This document shows positions 1 through 8,739 of a stretch of 64,000 nucleotides of DNA, piece after piece. The number at the start of each line of letters is the position of its first letter. The first letter of the stretch is position 1. A program made the position numbers and the translations under genes. The notes beneath the pieces were generated by a model, which saw only the letters and a program-made list of their open reading frames with translations, did not search any database and was not told where the DNA came from. Source of the DNA: Novosphingobium sp. SG919 (GTDB taxonomy: Bacteria; Pseudomonadota; Alphaproteobacteria; Sphingomonadales; Sphingomonadaceae); the NCBI RefSeq assembly GCF_012932495.1, contig NZ_JABCNG010000006.1, positions 124,001 through 188,000 on the forward strand. The letters run 5' to 3'.

Positions 1-1072
1 AGGGGTCGATCCAGAAGCCCTGCTCCTTGGCATAGGCTTCGACCAGGGCGATCTGGTCTTCTTCGCGCCCGGTCAGGCGCATGTAGTCCAGCGTCTTTTC
101 GTCGATGCCGAAGAAGCCGCAGGTGGCGCCATATTCCGGCGCCATGTTGGCCAGCGTGGCGCGGTCGGCCAGGGTCAGGCCGGCGAGGCCGGGGCCGAAA
201 TATTCCACGAAGCGGCCGACCACGCCATGCTTGCGCAGCATGTTGGTGGCGGTCAGCACGAGATCGGTGGCGGTCACGCCTTCCTGAAGCTGGCCGGTGA
301 ACTTGAAGCCCACCACTTCGGGGATGAGCATCGAGACCGGCTGACCGAGCATGGCCGCTTCGGCTTCGATGCCGCCCACGCCCCAGCCCAGCACGCCCAG
401 GCCGTTGACCATGGTGGTGTGGCTGTCGGTGCCGACGCAAGTGTCAGGGTAAGCCACCAGGTTGCCGTCCTGGTCTTCCGCGGTCCACACCGTCTGAGCG
501 ATGTGTTCCAGGTTCACCTGGTGGCAGATGCCGGTGCCCGGGGGCACGGCGTGGAAGTTCGACAGCGACTTGGAGCCCCACTTGAGGAAGTCGTAGCGTT
601 CGCCGTTGCGATAATATTCGATCTCGACGTTCTGTTCGAACGCCTTGGGGTGGCCGAATTCATCGACCATGACCGAGTGGTCGATCACCAGGTGCACGGG
701 CACCAGCGGGTTGATCTTGCTGGTATCGCCGCCGAGCTTGGCAATGGCGTCGCGCATCGCGGCAAGGTCGACCACGCAGGGCACGCCGGTGAAATCCTGC
801 AGCAGCACGCGCGCGGGGCGGTACTGGATTTCGGCGCTGCTCGACGGGTTCTTCTGCCAATCGACTAGGGCCTTGACGTCGTCGGTCGAGACCGTGAAGC
901 CGCCGTCTTCGAAACGGAGAAGGTTTTCCAGCAGCACCTTCATCGAGAAGGGCAACCGCGAGACATCGCCGAACTTTTCGGCGGCCTTCTTGAGGGAGTA
1001 ATAGGCGACGTTCTTGCCGCCTACGGTAAGCGTGCTGCGCGTGCCGAGCGAGTCCTGTCCGACCTGGGTCAT
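1..1072 (-). CDS. acnA: Aconitate hydratase A, N-terminal part (cut by window edge)
   Basis: This is the first 357 residues of the roughly 890-residue TCA-cycle aconitase, which interconverts citrate and isocitrate in the cytoplasm. The N-terminus ([15 protein letters not shown]) and the block [20 protein letters not shown] are typical of the bacterial AcnA/IRP1 family rather than AcnB. The three Fe-S cluster cysteines lie in the missing C-terminal part, so integrity cannot be judged. The ATG at 1072 is preceded by AGGAGG about 13 bases upstream, slightly far but the best site. A 700-base non-coding stretch lies upstream. Confidence 0.96.
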   Translation of the reverse strand, partial: MTQVGQDSLGTRSTLTVGGKNVAYYSLKKAAEKFGDVSRLPFSMKVLLENLLRFEDGGFTVSTDDVKALVDWQKNPSSSAEIQYRPARVLLQDFTGVPCVVDLAAMRDAIAKLGGDTSKINPLVPVHLVIDHSVMVDEFGHPKAFEQNVEIEYYRNGERYDFLKWGSKSLSNFHAVPPGTGICHQVNLEHIAQTVWTAEDQDGNLVAYPDTCVGTDSHTTMVNGLGVLGWGVGGIEAEAAMLGQPVSMLIPEVVGFKFTGQLQEGVTATDLVLTATNMLRKHGVVGRFVEYFGPGLAGLTLADRATLANMAPEYGATCGFFGIDEKTLDYMRLTGREEDQIALVEAYAKEQGFWIDP

Positions 1073-1259
1073 GGCTAAGCGAAATCCTCCTGCCGTTGGC
1101 GAGGGACCGCAGGGGCAAAGAACCGGTGCCTTTGCCGGGGGCCACGCCCATGTCCGGGGGCACCGATGGCCGAGCGGGCCTCTCGTGAACGGCGCCGCGA
1201 TGCGCTGTTCGGGCCACCTCGTCAAGGGCGGGAAATCGCTAAATTTGCGCGATTTCGCT

Positions 1260-1274
1260 TATTGCGACGCAATA
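1260..1274. promoter_or_regulatory. Dyad TATTGCG-A-CGCAATA, possible operator upstream of acnA
   Basis: Two perfect 7-base arms are separated by one base, about 190 bases upstream of the acnA start. The symmetry and position suit a dimeric regulator binding site. I do not recognise the regulator; alphaproteobacterial aconitase genes are often under iron control, but this is not the standard Irr or RirA box as I know them. Confidence 0.4.
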
Positions 1275-1523
1275 GCAGAAGTATTGTCTCATGCTGGGTG
1301 CAGTTGGTCGATTTGGGGTAGGTGTGGGTAAAACAGGCATCCGATCGGACAGACCCCGGCGCTGGACTGGCAGAGGGAAAGCCCGAGCGGTTGATCAGCA
1401 TTGTGGATGACTTATCCTGACAGGAGCAGGACCAGCCTGTCCCTACGCGCAGATGGGGGCGCGCGGGCAAATGCAAGCGGGATGCGGGTGTGGTTCCAAG
1501 GCAATTAGGGTTTTTTTGCACCT

Positions 1524-1587
1524 GGCACAGTAAATGTCACAGTGAATCCACCTGTCACATTAAATCAGTAAATTGGGCACAGTAAAT
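1524..1587. repeat. Array of CACAGTAAAT-type direct repeats (transposon-end-like)
   Basis: GGCACAGTAAAT occurs at 1524-1535 and again exactly at 1576-1587. Variants lie between: GTCACAGTGAAT at 1536-1547, GTCACATTAAAT at 1553-1564, and the short CAGTAAAT at 1566-1573. Clustered, irregularly spaced transposase-binding repeats are typical of the ends of IS21-, Tn7- and Tn552-like elements. No transposase is present nearby, so this would be a solo end or remnant. A regulator-binding array is the alternative. Confidence 0.45.
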
Positions 1588-1776
1588 CGGAACGATGCCT
1601 TGCGGTGCTGCCAGATCGGTTTGCGGATCGTCTTTTGCGAGGCCGCCCGTTGATGTGGCGGCACGCACGTGGCCTTGGCCAGTCAACTGCATGTGAGACC
1701 GTGCATTTTTCCGAATATGCGATACCCGAGCTTAGAAAAAGGACTAATACCGAGTCAGCTAATAGGTTGCTCCCGA

Positions 1777-2595
1777 CTATACCCGGGTGATTGAGCCCCA
1801 GTCAGCGATGAAGCGATCCCCTTCGCGTGTTTTCACGATTCGTCCTGTGACAGTGTATCGCCTATGTTGCCGGAGCTGTTTTGCCTGCTTTTCATCCATG
1901 TTGCGTATGATGATCGACCGTATTTTCGGCTTCTTCCCGTCGATTACGAACCATCTCGCGTCGCGATAGACGAGGGGGAAGCGGGTCGGCGGGCCGTCTC
2001 CCGTCCCGATCCCCATCTCGCGATCTTCTTCCTGCTCGAAATACTGTTCTGGCGTAAGGCCTTGCGGAAAGACTGGCTCGTCAGGCGGGGCGGTAGGTCG
2101 GTGTATCACAACCTCTCTCGCGATAGCCGCAATCTGTTCGGCGCTGAGCTTGCCCGTGATTTCAAGGAACGCTCCGTTCGCGCCCTTAACCTTGGCGGTG
2201 ACGACGTTGGCCTCCCCCATTTTTATGGGGTCCGCAAGACGCCCGAGCGCTCGCCAAAGTTGCGTTCGGCCAGGCAGGGGTTGGCCACTAAGTGCTGATT
2301 GCGCCGAGGCAGCTAGCTGTTGGCAGAACAGCGTGAGATGGTGCCGGTGGGAAAGCGCCGTCTCGGCGAGCTCGTACGCCGCGCCAATTTTGTCGATGAT
2401 ATCGAACCAGAAGCTTATGCTTCCAGACGAAATTTGCCTAACAACGAGTTCGCGATCGGGATATCCGATTTCCTTGCTGAATTCATTGAAGCTATTAGAA
2501 AATGACTGCAGAAGTAGCGTCAGTTCACTGGCTTTCGGCGGCAAGTTATAGCCAATGTACAGGCGCAAAAGGCCGTCATCATCGATCAATTGCAC
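1777..2595 (-). CDS. Hypothetical protein, 272 aa
   Basis: I do not recognise this family. The protein starts MQLIDDDGLLRLYIGYNLPP, has no signal peptide or membrane segment, and looks cytosolic. Residues about 75-110 are helical with SHRHHLTLFCQQLAASAQSA. The C-terminal 70 residues alternate charged and hydrophobic residues (IRSIIIRNMDEKQAKQL, then YTVTGRIVKTREGDRF), suggesting a small beta domain. Base composition is less GC-rich than the core genes. It sits between a transposon-end-like repeat array and a damaged toxin-antitoxin locus, so it is probably accessory cargo. The reading frame is intact. Confidence 0.75.
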   Translation of the reverse strand: MQLIDDDGLLRLYIGYNLPPKASELTLLLQSFSNSFNEFSKEIGYPDRELVVRQISSGSISFWFDIIDKIGAAYELAETALSHRHHLTLFCQQLAASAQSALSGQPLPGRTQLWRALGRLADPIKMGEANVVTAKVKGANGAFLEITGKLSAEQIAAIAREVVIHRPTAPPDEPVFPQGLTPEQYFEQEEDREMGIGTGDGPPTRFPLVYRDARWFVIDGKKPKIRSIIIRNMDEKQAKQLRQHRRYTVTGRIVKTREGDRFIADWGSITRV

Positions 2596-2947
2596 TGAGA
2601 CCCCTCGATTCGGCCCAACCCCTTTCTCCAGAGCGTAACGCAGCTAGGCCGGCCAATGAAAGGGCCGTTAGATCCATCCGAGCTGTGCATGTGCAAAGAG
2701 AGCTCAGGTTTTGACACACGGCATGTCGGACGCTGATCGGATCACTATGGGGAGTTACGGAAACATCGCGACCAAACACGGTGGAGCCAATTAGGCATAC
2801 ACGTGGGAAAACTACAAAATCCCTTTAATCGTCACGCCGTGATCAAATCCATCATCCATACATCAACCTGACGGAAATTCCGGGAGCAGTATATTGAATT
2901 GCCGCCATGGATCGAAACCCTTGGCATGGGCGAGAGCAAATTGCCGA
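2596..2947. other. Intergenic stretch, no gene seen
   Basis: These 352 bases separate the orphan gene from the broken vapC. They are AT-richer than average and contain no open frame with a plausible ribosome site, no tRNA-like fold and no strong hairpin that I can see. They may be decayed mobile DNA, or hold the promoter of the minus-strand gene that ends at 1777. Confidence 0.5.
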
Positions 2948-3231
2948 CTACCAGAGGCCCTTCACGGCAAAGTTATCGAAAAGCGCTTCGTTCGAAACCA
3001 GCGTCATGTCCTCGGCCTGGGCCTGGGCGATCAGCAGGCGGTCGAAGGGGTCTTTGTGGGGGATGTTCATGTCCCCGGCGAGCCGGGCGTGGCGCACGCT
3101 GATTGCCAGTTCGGAAAACCCTGCCCGGCGATGATCGCCTCGTCGGCAATGGCCTCGCGGGCGCGGTGGCTCAGTGCCTCGTCCCCTGCCAGCCACCAGA
3201 TCAGCGCATGGGTATCGAGCAGCAGCCTCAA
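2948..3231 (-). pseudogene. vapC: VapC PIN-domain toxin, internally deleted and frameshifted
   Basis: Reading from a TTG at 3231 that overlaps the antitoxin stop gives MRLLLDTHALIWWLAGDEAL, the classic VapC start with the first catalytic Asp. That frame runs through REAIADEA and then hits nonsense. A second frame carries a perfect VapC C-terminus (DMNIPHKDPFDRLLIAQAQA, then LVSNEALFDNF). The two parts join near 3115-3135. About 40 residues are missing, including the ASAWEI-type block with the catalytic Glu. The 284-base length is not a multiple of three. The gene cannot make a working ribonuclease. Confidence 0.85.
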
Positions 3232-3461
3232 GCCAGGTTCCACCCGCCCAGTTCATCCTCGGGCAGTGGCTCGTCAAACCGCGCGTCCATGGCGATCTTG
3301 CCCTTGAGCGCGCCAAAGACACGGCGACCGCGCGGTTCGACCGGCACCAGACGCACCACCGGCACATTGCCGCGCGCGATCACCACGTCACCACCCGCCA
3401 GCGCTTCGGCGATCAGGCGAGAGAGATTGGTCTTGGCATCGTGAACCGAGAACTGCGCCAT
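3228..3461 (-). CDS. vapB: VapB/Phd-type antitoxin
   Basis: This 77-residue protein begins MAQFSVHDAKTNLSRLIAEA, the standard Phd/YefM/VapB DNA-binding domain, and ends in an acidic toxin-binding tail (EPLPEDELGGW). It would neutralise VapC and repress its own operon. The ATG at 3461 has a strong AAGGAGATGG ribosome site. The stop overlaps the TTG start of the toxin remnant by two bases, showing the original translational coupling. The antitoxin is intact although the toxin is broken. Confidence 0.9.
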   Translation of the reverse strand: MAQFSVHDAKTNLSRLIAEALAGGDVVIARGNVPVVRLVPVEPRGRRVFGALKGKIAMDARFDEPLPEDELGGWNLA

Positions 3462-3471
3462 CGACCATCTC

Positions 3472-3493
3472 CTTAGCCAGAAATATAGCTAAG
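3472..3493 (-). promoter_or_regulatory. Inverted repeat in the vapB promoter, probable autoregulatory operator
   Basis: CTTAGC and GCTAAG are separated by ten bases that include TATATTT on the minus strand, a good -10 candidate. The repeat ends about ten bases before the vapB start, where a VapB-family repressor would be expected to bind. Confidence 0.5.
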
Positions 3494-3622
3494 CGCGCCG
3501 GGCCAGACAAGGGATGCTCTTTCGCGGTGACGGTGTGGAAGATGCCCGGTAGTTTTTGCCCTGTAAATCCTTGCGCGAAAATGCGAAAGCAACCGCAGTA
3601 TTACGCAACAAGGAAGTGGTCT

Positions 3623-5341
3623 ATGCGGGGGCTCAAGTTCGCGGCACGGGCATCGGGGCTGGCGTCGGCCCTGGCTTTGGCCGGATGCGGCGGCGCGGGA
3701 GACGGGATTTCCAGCACGCCAACGCCCGCCAACGCTTCGCTCGATGCGCTCAAGGTGCCCCAGTCGTTCACCAATGATGCCGCCACGCAGACCGCGCGGT
3801 TCGATCTTGGTACGTCCAACACCGTTTCCGGCAGTTCTGCCAGCGCGCCGCTGACCATCACCTACAATCCGTCGGGTGGTACCTACACGATCACCACCGC
3901 CGGGCGCAGCCAGAGCTTTGCGAAAAGCGATATCACGTCAAGCGGACAGGGGATGGCGGCCTTTTCCAAAGCCGCGAACGGGGGCCATGATTACCTGACG
4001 CTCTGGGCACCAAGCTACGGCGGCAACGGCCCGCGCTATGTCGGCCGGGCCATGTGGCAGCACAACGCGGTCAGTGGGAATATTCAGGATACCACGCTGG
4101 ATATGGTCACCTATGGCATCCCAAGCCCCGCTTCGGCCGTGCCGCATACCGGAACGGCAGTGTTCGACACTGATGTCTTCGGCATAACCACCAAGCCCGG
4201 GGCGCAGCCGCGCTCGTTCTCTGGGGCCGGGTCGCTGAATGTCGATTTCCTGACCGGAGGCTTTACCTCCGTCACCCCAGTGAGCGATACGGAGCTGGTT
4301 TCCGGCGCGGGCGTTTCAGGCGGCGGCATCGACGTGAGGCTGGCCGGAAAGCTTTCGGCCAGCGACGGCACGTTTTCCGGCTATGCCGCCTATGGCGGGG
4401 GCAACAGCGGGTCGCAGGGCAAGGTCACCGGGCGTTTCTACGGGCCCGGTGCCGGCGAACTGGGCGCCGTATTTTCCACCAGCGGGGCTGACGGTAGCTC
4501 TGCCACCGGGGCACTTCTGGGAACCAAGGCTGGCGACAAGGAAGAATACAACATTGCGCTTAGCAACTTCGTCGTCGATCAGTTGTTCTCCACGTCCAAC
4601 GCCTGGATTGAACTGGTCAACAGTGGCCTGAATTCTTCCACGTCGACGGGTAATGGCCAGTTGACCAGGAATGTCGATGGCTCGTTCTCCTTCCCCGGGC
4701 CCAGCTCTGCCATGGCCTATGGCACGATCGCTACCTCCGACCAGATCGCAGCCAGCGCGCCCAACTTCACCACCTATCGCAAGACGCTTGGCCCGTTCGA
4801 CGTGACGGCGGATTTCTATACCGCGGGCAGCACCAACACCGAACTGGCGCTGACTTATACCAGCTTTGCCCATTTCACCGAGCGCACCGGCTCTTTCGAA
4901 TCTTATAATCTATACTCGGTCTATGGCATCGACACGATCCCCGGCATCATTGCGGCGCGCACCGGCACGGCCCACTATGCCGGCGTGGCCTATGGCACGG
5001 GCATAGATGCGGCGGCCAATGCCCGCTATGCAATCACCGGAACCTCCAGCTTCGATGCCGACTTCTCGGCCGCGACGCTGAGCGGCGTGCTCACCCTGGC
5101 GGGCCAGTCGGCATCGGGCAGCCAGAACTACGGTGCGCTCAGTTTCGCCACCAGCTTCGCCTACGGCTCTCCCGCCACGGCCGGGCTGGGCAAGGGCGGA
5201 ACCGACTGGGGCACAATTTCACCGCGCTTCTACGGGCCAACGGGGCAGGAAATCGGCGCGACATTCCAGTTCACCGTGCCAGCCGGCCAAGCCGGCGCCG
5301 GCACGTCCGTCGCCGGTGCAGCGGTTGCCAAAGGGGGCTAA
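3623..5341 (+). CDS. TbpB-like outer-membrane lipoprotein
   Basis: This 572-residue protein starts with a lipoprotein signal (lipobox LAGC, Cys22) and is Gly/Ser/Thr-rich beta structure throughout. Two copies of the motif RFYGP...E.GA.F, one mid-protein (RFYGPGAGELGAVF) and one at the C-terminus (RFYGPTGQEIGATF), match the beta-barrel lobes of transferrin-binding-protein-B-like proteins. In environmental bacteria such proteins are surface lipoproteins of unknown ligand. The ATG at 3623 follows AAGGAAGTGG; an upstream in-frame start would spoil the signal peptide. Its stop overlaps that of the convergent transporter gene by four bases. Confidence 0.8.
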   Translation: MRGLKFAARASGLASALALAGCGGAGDGISSTPTPANASLDALKVPQSFTNDAATQTARFDLGTSNTVSGSSASAPLTITYNPSGGTYTITTAGRSQSFAKSDITSSGQGMAAFSKAANGGHDYLTLWAPSYGGNGPRYVGRAMWQHNAVSGNIQDTTLDMVTYGIPSPASAVPHTGTAVFDTDVFGITTKPGAQPRSFSGAGSLNVDFLTGGFTSVTPVSDTELVSGAGVSGGGIDVRLAGKLSASDGTFSGYAAYGGGNSGSQGKVTGRFYGPGAGELGAVFSTSGADGSSATGALLGTKAGDKEEYNIALSNFVVDQLFSTSNAWIELVNSGLNSSTSTGNGQLTRNVDGSFSFPGPSSAMAYGTIATSDQIAASAPNFTTYRKTLGPFDVTADFYTAGSTNTELALTYTSFAHFTERTGSFESYNLYSVYGIDTIPGIIAARTGTAHYAGVAYGTGIDAAANARYAITGTSSFDADFSAATLSGVLTLAGQSASGSQNYGALSFATSFAYGSPATAGLGKGGTDWGTISPRFYGPTGQEIGATFQFTVPAGQAGAGTSVAGAAVAKGG

Positions 5342-6249
5342 ATCACCTCCGGTGGCGGATCGTCGCGCCGCGTCGCCAGCGCGCAGCCGGCCACGATCAG
5401 CGTGACACCCGCGATCGTGCCGCGTGTGACCGGTTCGGCAAAGGCCAGCCAGCCAACGATGGCGGCCCAGATGAAGGCGGTGTATTCCAGCGGGACCAGC
5501 ACTTGCGCCTGGGCGCGGGCATAGGCCCAGGCGAGCAGCATCATGGCCATGGCCGCCAGTACGGCGCCGGCGAGGACCAGGCCCCACTCCTCCGGCGTGG
5601 GCCAGGGCGCCCAGACCGTGGCCAGGGGCGCGAGCAGCAGGGCGATGACGATGCTTTGGTAGAATGCCACTTCCACCGGCGTGGCCAGTTGCGCCTGGCG
5701 TCGTTGCAACACCAGGGTGACGGCATACAGCACCGAGGAAGTGAGGATTTCCACCAGCCCGCGCCAGGCATCGGGGCCGGGGGCGGCGCCCAGCTGGTCG
5801 GCCGCAATCACGGCCACGCCGACCAGTGCGAGCAGCGAGCCGGTCACCGCGCGGCGGCTGAGCGTTTCGCCCAGCGTCACTGCCGCCAGGTAAAGCGCGA
5901 TGAGCGGCGCCACGAACGACAGGGCCATGCCTTGCGCCAGTGGCATGCGCACGACGCCATCGAAGAACAGGATGGCCATGCCGGCCGACACCACCCCGCG
6001 CAGCACGTGCACTTTCAGGCTGGCGGCGGGCGGCAGGCGTCCGCCACGCAGCACCATCGTTTCGCGCAACCACAAGGGCGCCATGACCAGCGCGCCCGCG
6101 GTGCTGCGCCAGAAGATCGCCGCAAAGGCGCCCAGCGCGAGCGAGGCGGCTTTCATCACCCCGTCCATCATGCTGAAACTGGCAAGGCCTGCCAGGGCGA
6201 CAAGGATGGGCAGCAGCGGGCGCGGGGCAGGCACGTCTGAACCAGGCAT
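5338..6249 (-). CDS. EamA/DMT-superfamily transporter
   Basis: This 303-residue inner-membrane protein has about ten hydrophobic segments arranged as two EamA repeats. FSMMDGVMKAAS and FWRSTAGALV mark the first repeat, YTAFIWAAIVGWLAFAE the second. Family members export amino acids, purines or other small metabolites; the substrate cannot be told from sequence. The ATG at 6249 (MPGSDVPAPRP) keeps the short cytoplasmic N-terminus usual for the family. An upstream ATG at 6300 is possible but adds an unusual basic tail. Confidence 0.88.
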   Translation of the reverse strand: MPGSDVPAPRPLLPILVALAGLASFSMMDGVMKAASLALGAFAAIFWRSTAGALVMAPLWLRETMVLRGGRLPPAASLKVHVLRGVVSAGMAILFFDGVVRMPLAQGMALSFVAPLIALYLAAVTLGETLSRRAVTGSLLALVGVAVIAADQLGAAPGPDAWRGLVEILTSSVLYAVTLVLQRRQAQLATPVEVAFYQSIVIALLLAPLATVWAPWPTPEEWGLVLAGAVLAAMAMMLLAWAYARAQAQVLVPLEYTAFIWAAIVGWLAFAEPVTRGTIAGVTLIVAGCALATRRDDPPPEVI

Positions 6250-6472
6250 GGCTGGGCCATAGCGCCGCCCTGCCGCACTGGCCATTGCAGATCGGGGCAA
6301 AATGCCGGAAACGATGCGGCGCCCCTTTCGTTTTCAATGAAAAGCGCCTTTGCCCATGTGCGGATTCAGCTTGGCGAAAGCCTCGCTGCTTGATTGGCAG
6401 GTAGGCATGGGGCAGTAGATGAACCGTGCACCACGTGCGTGCAACCGAATGGCAACAGGGAATTTCGAACCG

Positions 6473-7981
6473 ATGACCCCCCGCAAGACCTGGCCGCAGC
6501 GCGGTTTCCGTGCGCGCCTTTCCGGCGCGACGACGCTGGCCATGGCTTCCATCGTTTCTGGCCTTGTTGCCGGATCAACGCTTGCCACCCCGGCCCTGGC
6601 GCGCACGCAGGACAGCAAGGGACCGGTGGACCTGACCGCCCAGGCCCAGCCCGCCACGCCGCAGACACCGCAGGCGCGCGCCAACTCCGGTCGGCCGGCA
6701 ACGCCCGCCCAGGTGCCCCCTGCCCCCGCCGCCAGCCCCGCCGTGCCCCCCGCACCAGGCGCTGCTGTCGCCGTGCCAACTCCGCCCCCGGCCCTGCCCG
6801 AAGTGGAAGCGCCGCCGCCCGTGGCGGTGTGGACGCTGCAGGATGCCAAGGACCTGCTTTCGGCCATTCGCGGCATCGGCACCGAAGGGCTGTTCGCCCG
6901 CGATTACCAGCCCGCCGCCCTGGCAGCCGCGATTGCCAAGGGCGAAGGCGACGATCTGAACCAGTTGGCCAGCCGGCTGTTCGTGTGGCTGGCCGAAGAC
7001 TTGCGCGACGGGCGCACGCCGATGACCGCGCGCGAGCAGTGGTTCGCGGTGGACCCGGACCAGGACTTGCACCCCAATTCCGCGCTGCTGGCCCAGGCCA
7101 CCGAAAGCCACGACGTGAAAGGCACGCTGCGCGGCCTCTTGCCCACGCACCCCGATTACGCGCTGCTGCGCCAGTTGCTGCAGACCACCAAGGACCCGGC
7201 CAAGCTTGCCCTGGTGCGCGCCAACATGGACCGCTGGCGCTGGCTGGCGCGCGACCTTGGCCTGCAATATCTGATGATCAACGTGCCAGAGCAGATGCTG
7301 CGGCTGACGGTGAACAACCAGATCATCACCACCTATCGTGCCATCGTGGGCAAGCCGGGCAAGACCGCCACGCCGCAGCTGGCCGAAATGGTGGAGAACG
7401 TGGTGTTCAACCCCACGTGGACGGTGCCACAGTCGATCGTGAAGGGTGAAGGCCTGGGCGCGGACCTCTTGGCCCACCCGGCGAAAGCCAAGCGCATGAA
7501 CTATGCCGTCAAGCAGTTGTCCGACGGCACGATCCAGGTGGTGCAGCAGCCGGGCGAGAACAATTCGCTGGGCCGCGTGAAGCTCGACATGCCCAACGAG
7601 TTTGCCATCTATATCCACGACACGCCCAACCGGAACCTGTTCGCGCAGGAAAACCGCGCGCTGTCGCACGGCTGCATCCGCGCCGAACGCGCCACCGAAC
7701 TGGCGATGACCATGGCCATCCTGGGCGCCGACCTGCCCAAGGAAACGGCGGTGGAATACAACCTTTCCGGCAAGTACACCAAGGTGCCGATGACCAAGCC
7801 GTTTCCGGTCTACATCACCTATTTCACCGTGGCGCGTGACGTGAACGGCACCATGCGCAGCTTTACCGATATCTATGGCCGCGATCCCAAGGTGCTCGCC
7901 AGCTTTGCCCAGCCGCGCCAGCTGCACACCACGCAGCGCAAGAGCAACGAAGCGGTGATCAAGCTGGATAACCCGCTGTAA
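6473..7981 (+). CDS. L,D-transpeptidase of the YcbB type
   Basis: This 502-residue envelope protein has a signal peptide (basic start, hydrophobic stretch, ending near TPALA), then a long Pro/Ala-rich linker (about residues 55-125). A scaffold region follows, and then a C-terminal YkuD domain with the catalytic motif SHGCIRAERA. Enzymes of this family make 3-3 peptidoglycan cross-links or attach proteins to peptidoglycan. The order scaffold then YkuD and the total length fit YcbB/LdtD. The ATG at 6473 has AGGGA upstream; earlier in-frame ATGs at 6419 and 6449 are possible. Confidence 0.9.
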   Translation: MTPRKTWPQRGFRARLSGATTLAMASIVSGLVAGSTLATPALARTQDSKGPVDLTAQAQPATPQTPQARANSGRPATPAQVPPAPAASPAVPPAPGAAVAVPTPPPALPEVEAPPPVAVWTLQDAKDLLSAIRGIGTEGLFARDYQPAALAAAIAKGEGDDLNQLASRLFVWLAEDLRDGRTPMTAREQWFAVDPDQDLHPNSALLAQATESHDVKGTLRGLLPTHPDYALLRQLLQTTKDPAKLALVRANMDRWRWLARDLGLQYLMINVPEQMLRLTVNNQIITTYRAIVGKPGKTATPQLAEMVENVVFNPTWTVPQSIVKGEGLGADLLAHPAKAKRMNYAVKQLSDGTIQVVQQPGENNSLGRVKLDMPNEFAIYIHDTPNRNLFAQENRALSHGCIRAERATELAMTMAILGADLPKETAVEYNLSGKYTKVPMTKPFPVYITYFTVARDVNGTMRSFTDIYGRDPKVLASFAQPRQLHTTQRKSNEAVIKLDNPL

Positions 7982-8007
7982 GCCGCGAGCACGAAGACAG
8001 GGATTTC

Positions 8008-8028
8008 GAAGGGGGCATAGCCCCCTTC
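8008..8028. terminator. Hairpin after the L,D-transpeptidase gene
   Basis: GAAGGGGGC and GCCCCCTTC form a perfect nine-base-pair stem with a three-base loop, 27 bases after the stop. There is no long T-run, so termination strength is uncertain. It lies between two convergent genes. Confidence 0.5.
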
Positions 8029-8070
8029 ACCGCATGATTCCGGCTGGGCACGCAGGTTCGCGTGTGGCGA

Positions 8071-8397
8071 TCAGGCGCGATCGTTTTTCGCAACGACCGC
8101 CAGCCTCACGGCAATCCGGTCGCCCAAGTCGATCCCCGTCGCCTTGCGCACTGCAACCTTGAGCGGCAGCAGATAACCTCCCTCCCGCGGGAACAGCGAG
8201 GTGGTGAAGGCAACATCCCGCACCCACACGGCGACCGGGACGACGCCCCAACCATAGCTCGCCTCCCGCGCCGCGACGCGCACCGGCATGACCGTCTCGT
8301 CCGGCAAGGCAACGAACACATAAGGCGCTGGCCCGCGCCAGGCGATCACTTCGCCGGTGAAGGTGATTTCGGCAAGCGGAGGGGATGATCGTCGCAT
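8071..8397 (-). CDS. DUF1905 domain protein
   Basis: This 108-residue cytosolic protein matches the DUF1905 pattern throughout: an opening strand ITFTGEVIAWRGPAPYVFV, a central GWGVVPVAVWV, and a closing segment GGYLLPLKVAVRKA followed by GDRIAVRLAV. The family forms a small beta barrel of unknown function. The ATG at 8397 (MRRSSPPLAE) is preferred because the longer upstream frame adds a non-conserved N-terminus. The gene is monocistronic. Confidence 0.8.
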   Translation of the reverse strand: MRRSSPPLAEITFTGEVIAWRGPAPYVFVALPDETVMPVRVAAREASYGWGVVPVAVWVRDVAFTTSLFPREGGYLLPLKVAVRKATGIDLGDRIAVRLAVVAKNDRA

Positions 8398-8739
8398 GGC
8401 GGCATTGACGCATGGGAAGGGCGGTTTGGCAACGGGGTTCCCGCTCCTGCCGCCGTGCGCCGCCACCCACGACAGGCGGTTCGCGGAACTTTGGTGTGAA
8501 GGACCGAGATTGGGACTGAGCTGGTTTTATTATTTGACGCGTCGAACGGCAGAGATTTGCAGTAGCAGACGTCCAGTGCTTTCCCAACCGGCAATCCGAG
8601 TGCGACTGCCGATGGGCCGAAGCCGGTCTGGCAGCTTCTGAAAGGCTGTGCCGTTAAAGCAGGCGTTCACTTAGCAGGTTACGCAGGATCCGATTCTGAC
8701 CTAGCAGAGTGGCAATTCTCGAACAGAGCGCCTCAAATT
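8398..8739. other. Intergenic stretch; left edge of the ImmA island
   Basis: No gene is seen in these 342 bases. TGGCAGCTTCTG at 8629-8640 recurs exactly at 10707-10718, the other side of the XRE-ImmA gene pair. The stretch also contains the promoter of the DUF1905 gene. Confidence 0.5.

Larger units (their letters stand above)
1073..1776. other. Intergenic stretch upstream of acnA with dyads and a repeat array
   Basis: I see no convincing gene in these 704 bases. The acnA-proximal part holds two inverted repeats: GAAATCGC/GCGATTTC at 1232-1256 and the compact dyad at 1260-1274. Either could be an operator for acnA. The distal part is less GC-rich and contains a cluster of short direct repeats (1524-1587) that looks like a transposon end. 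Short open frames exist but lack ribosome sites and protein-like composition. Confidence 0.6.

Noticed and set aside
1222-1521. Small open reading frame between acnA and the repeat array
   Set aside because: Composition is not coding-like (Ser/Pro/Arg/Cys mix), there is no ribosome site, and it overlaps the candidate acnA promoter.
2815-2850. Possible opposite end matching the CACAGTAAAT array
   Set aside because: The best stretch (TTTAATCGTCAC) needs an insertion to align and occurs once; not convincing.
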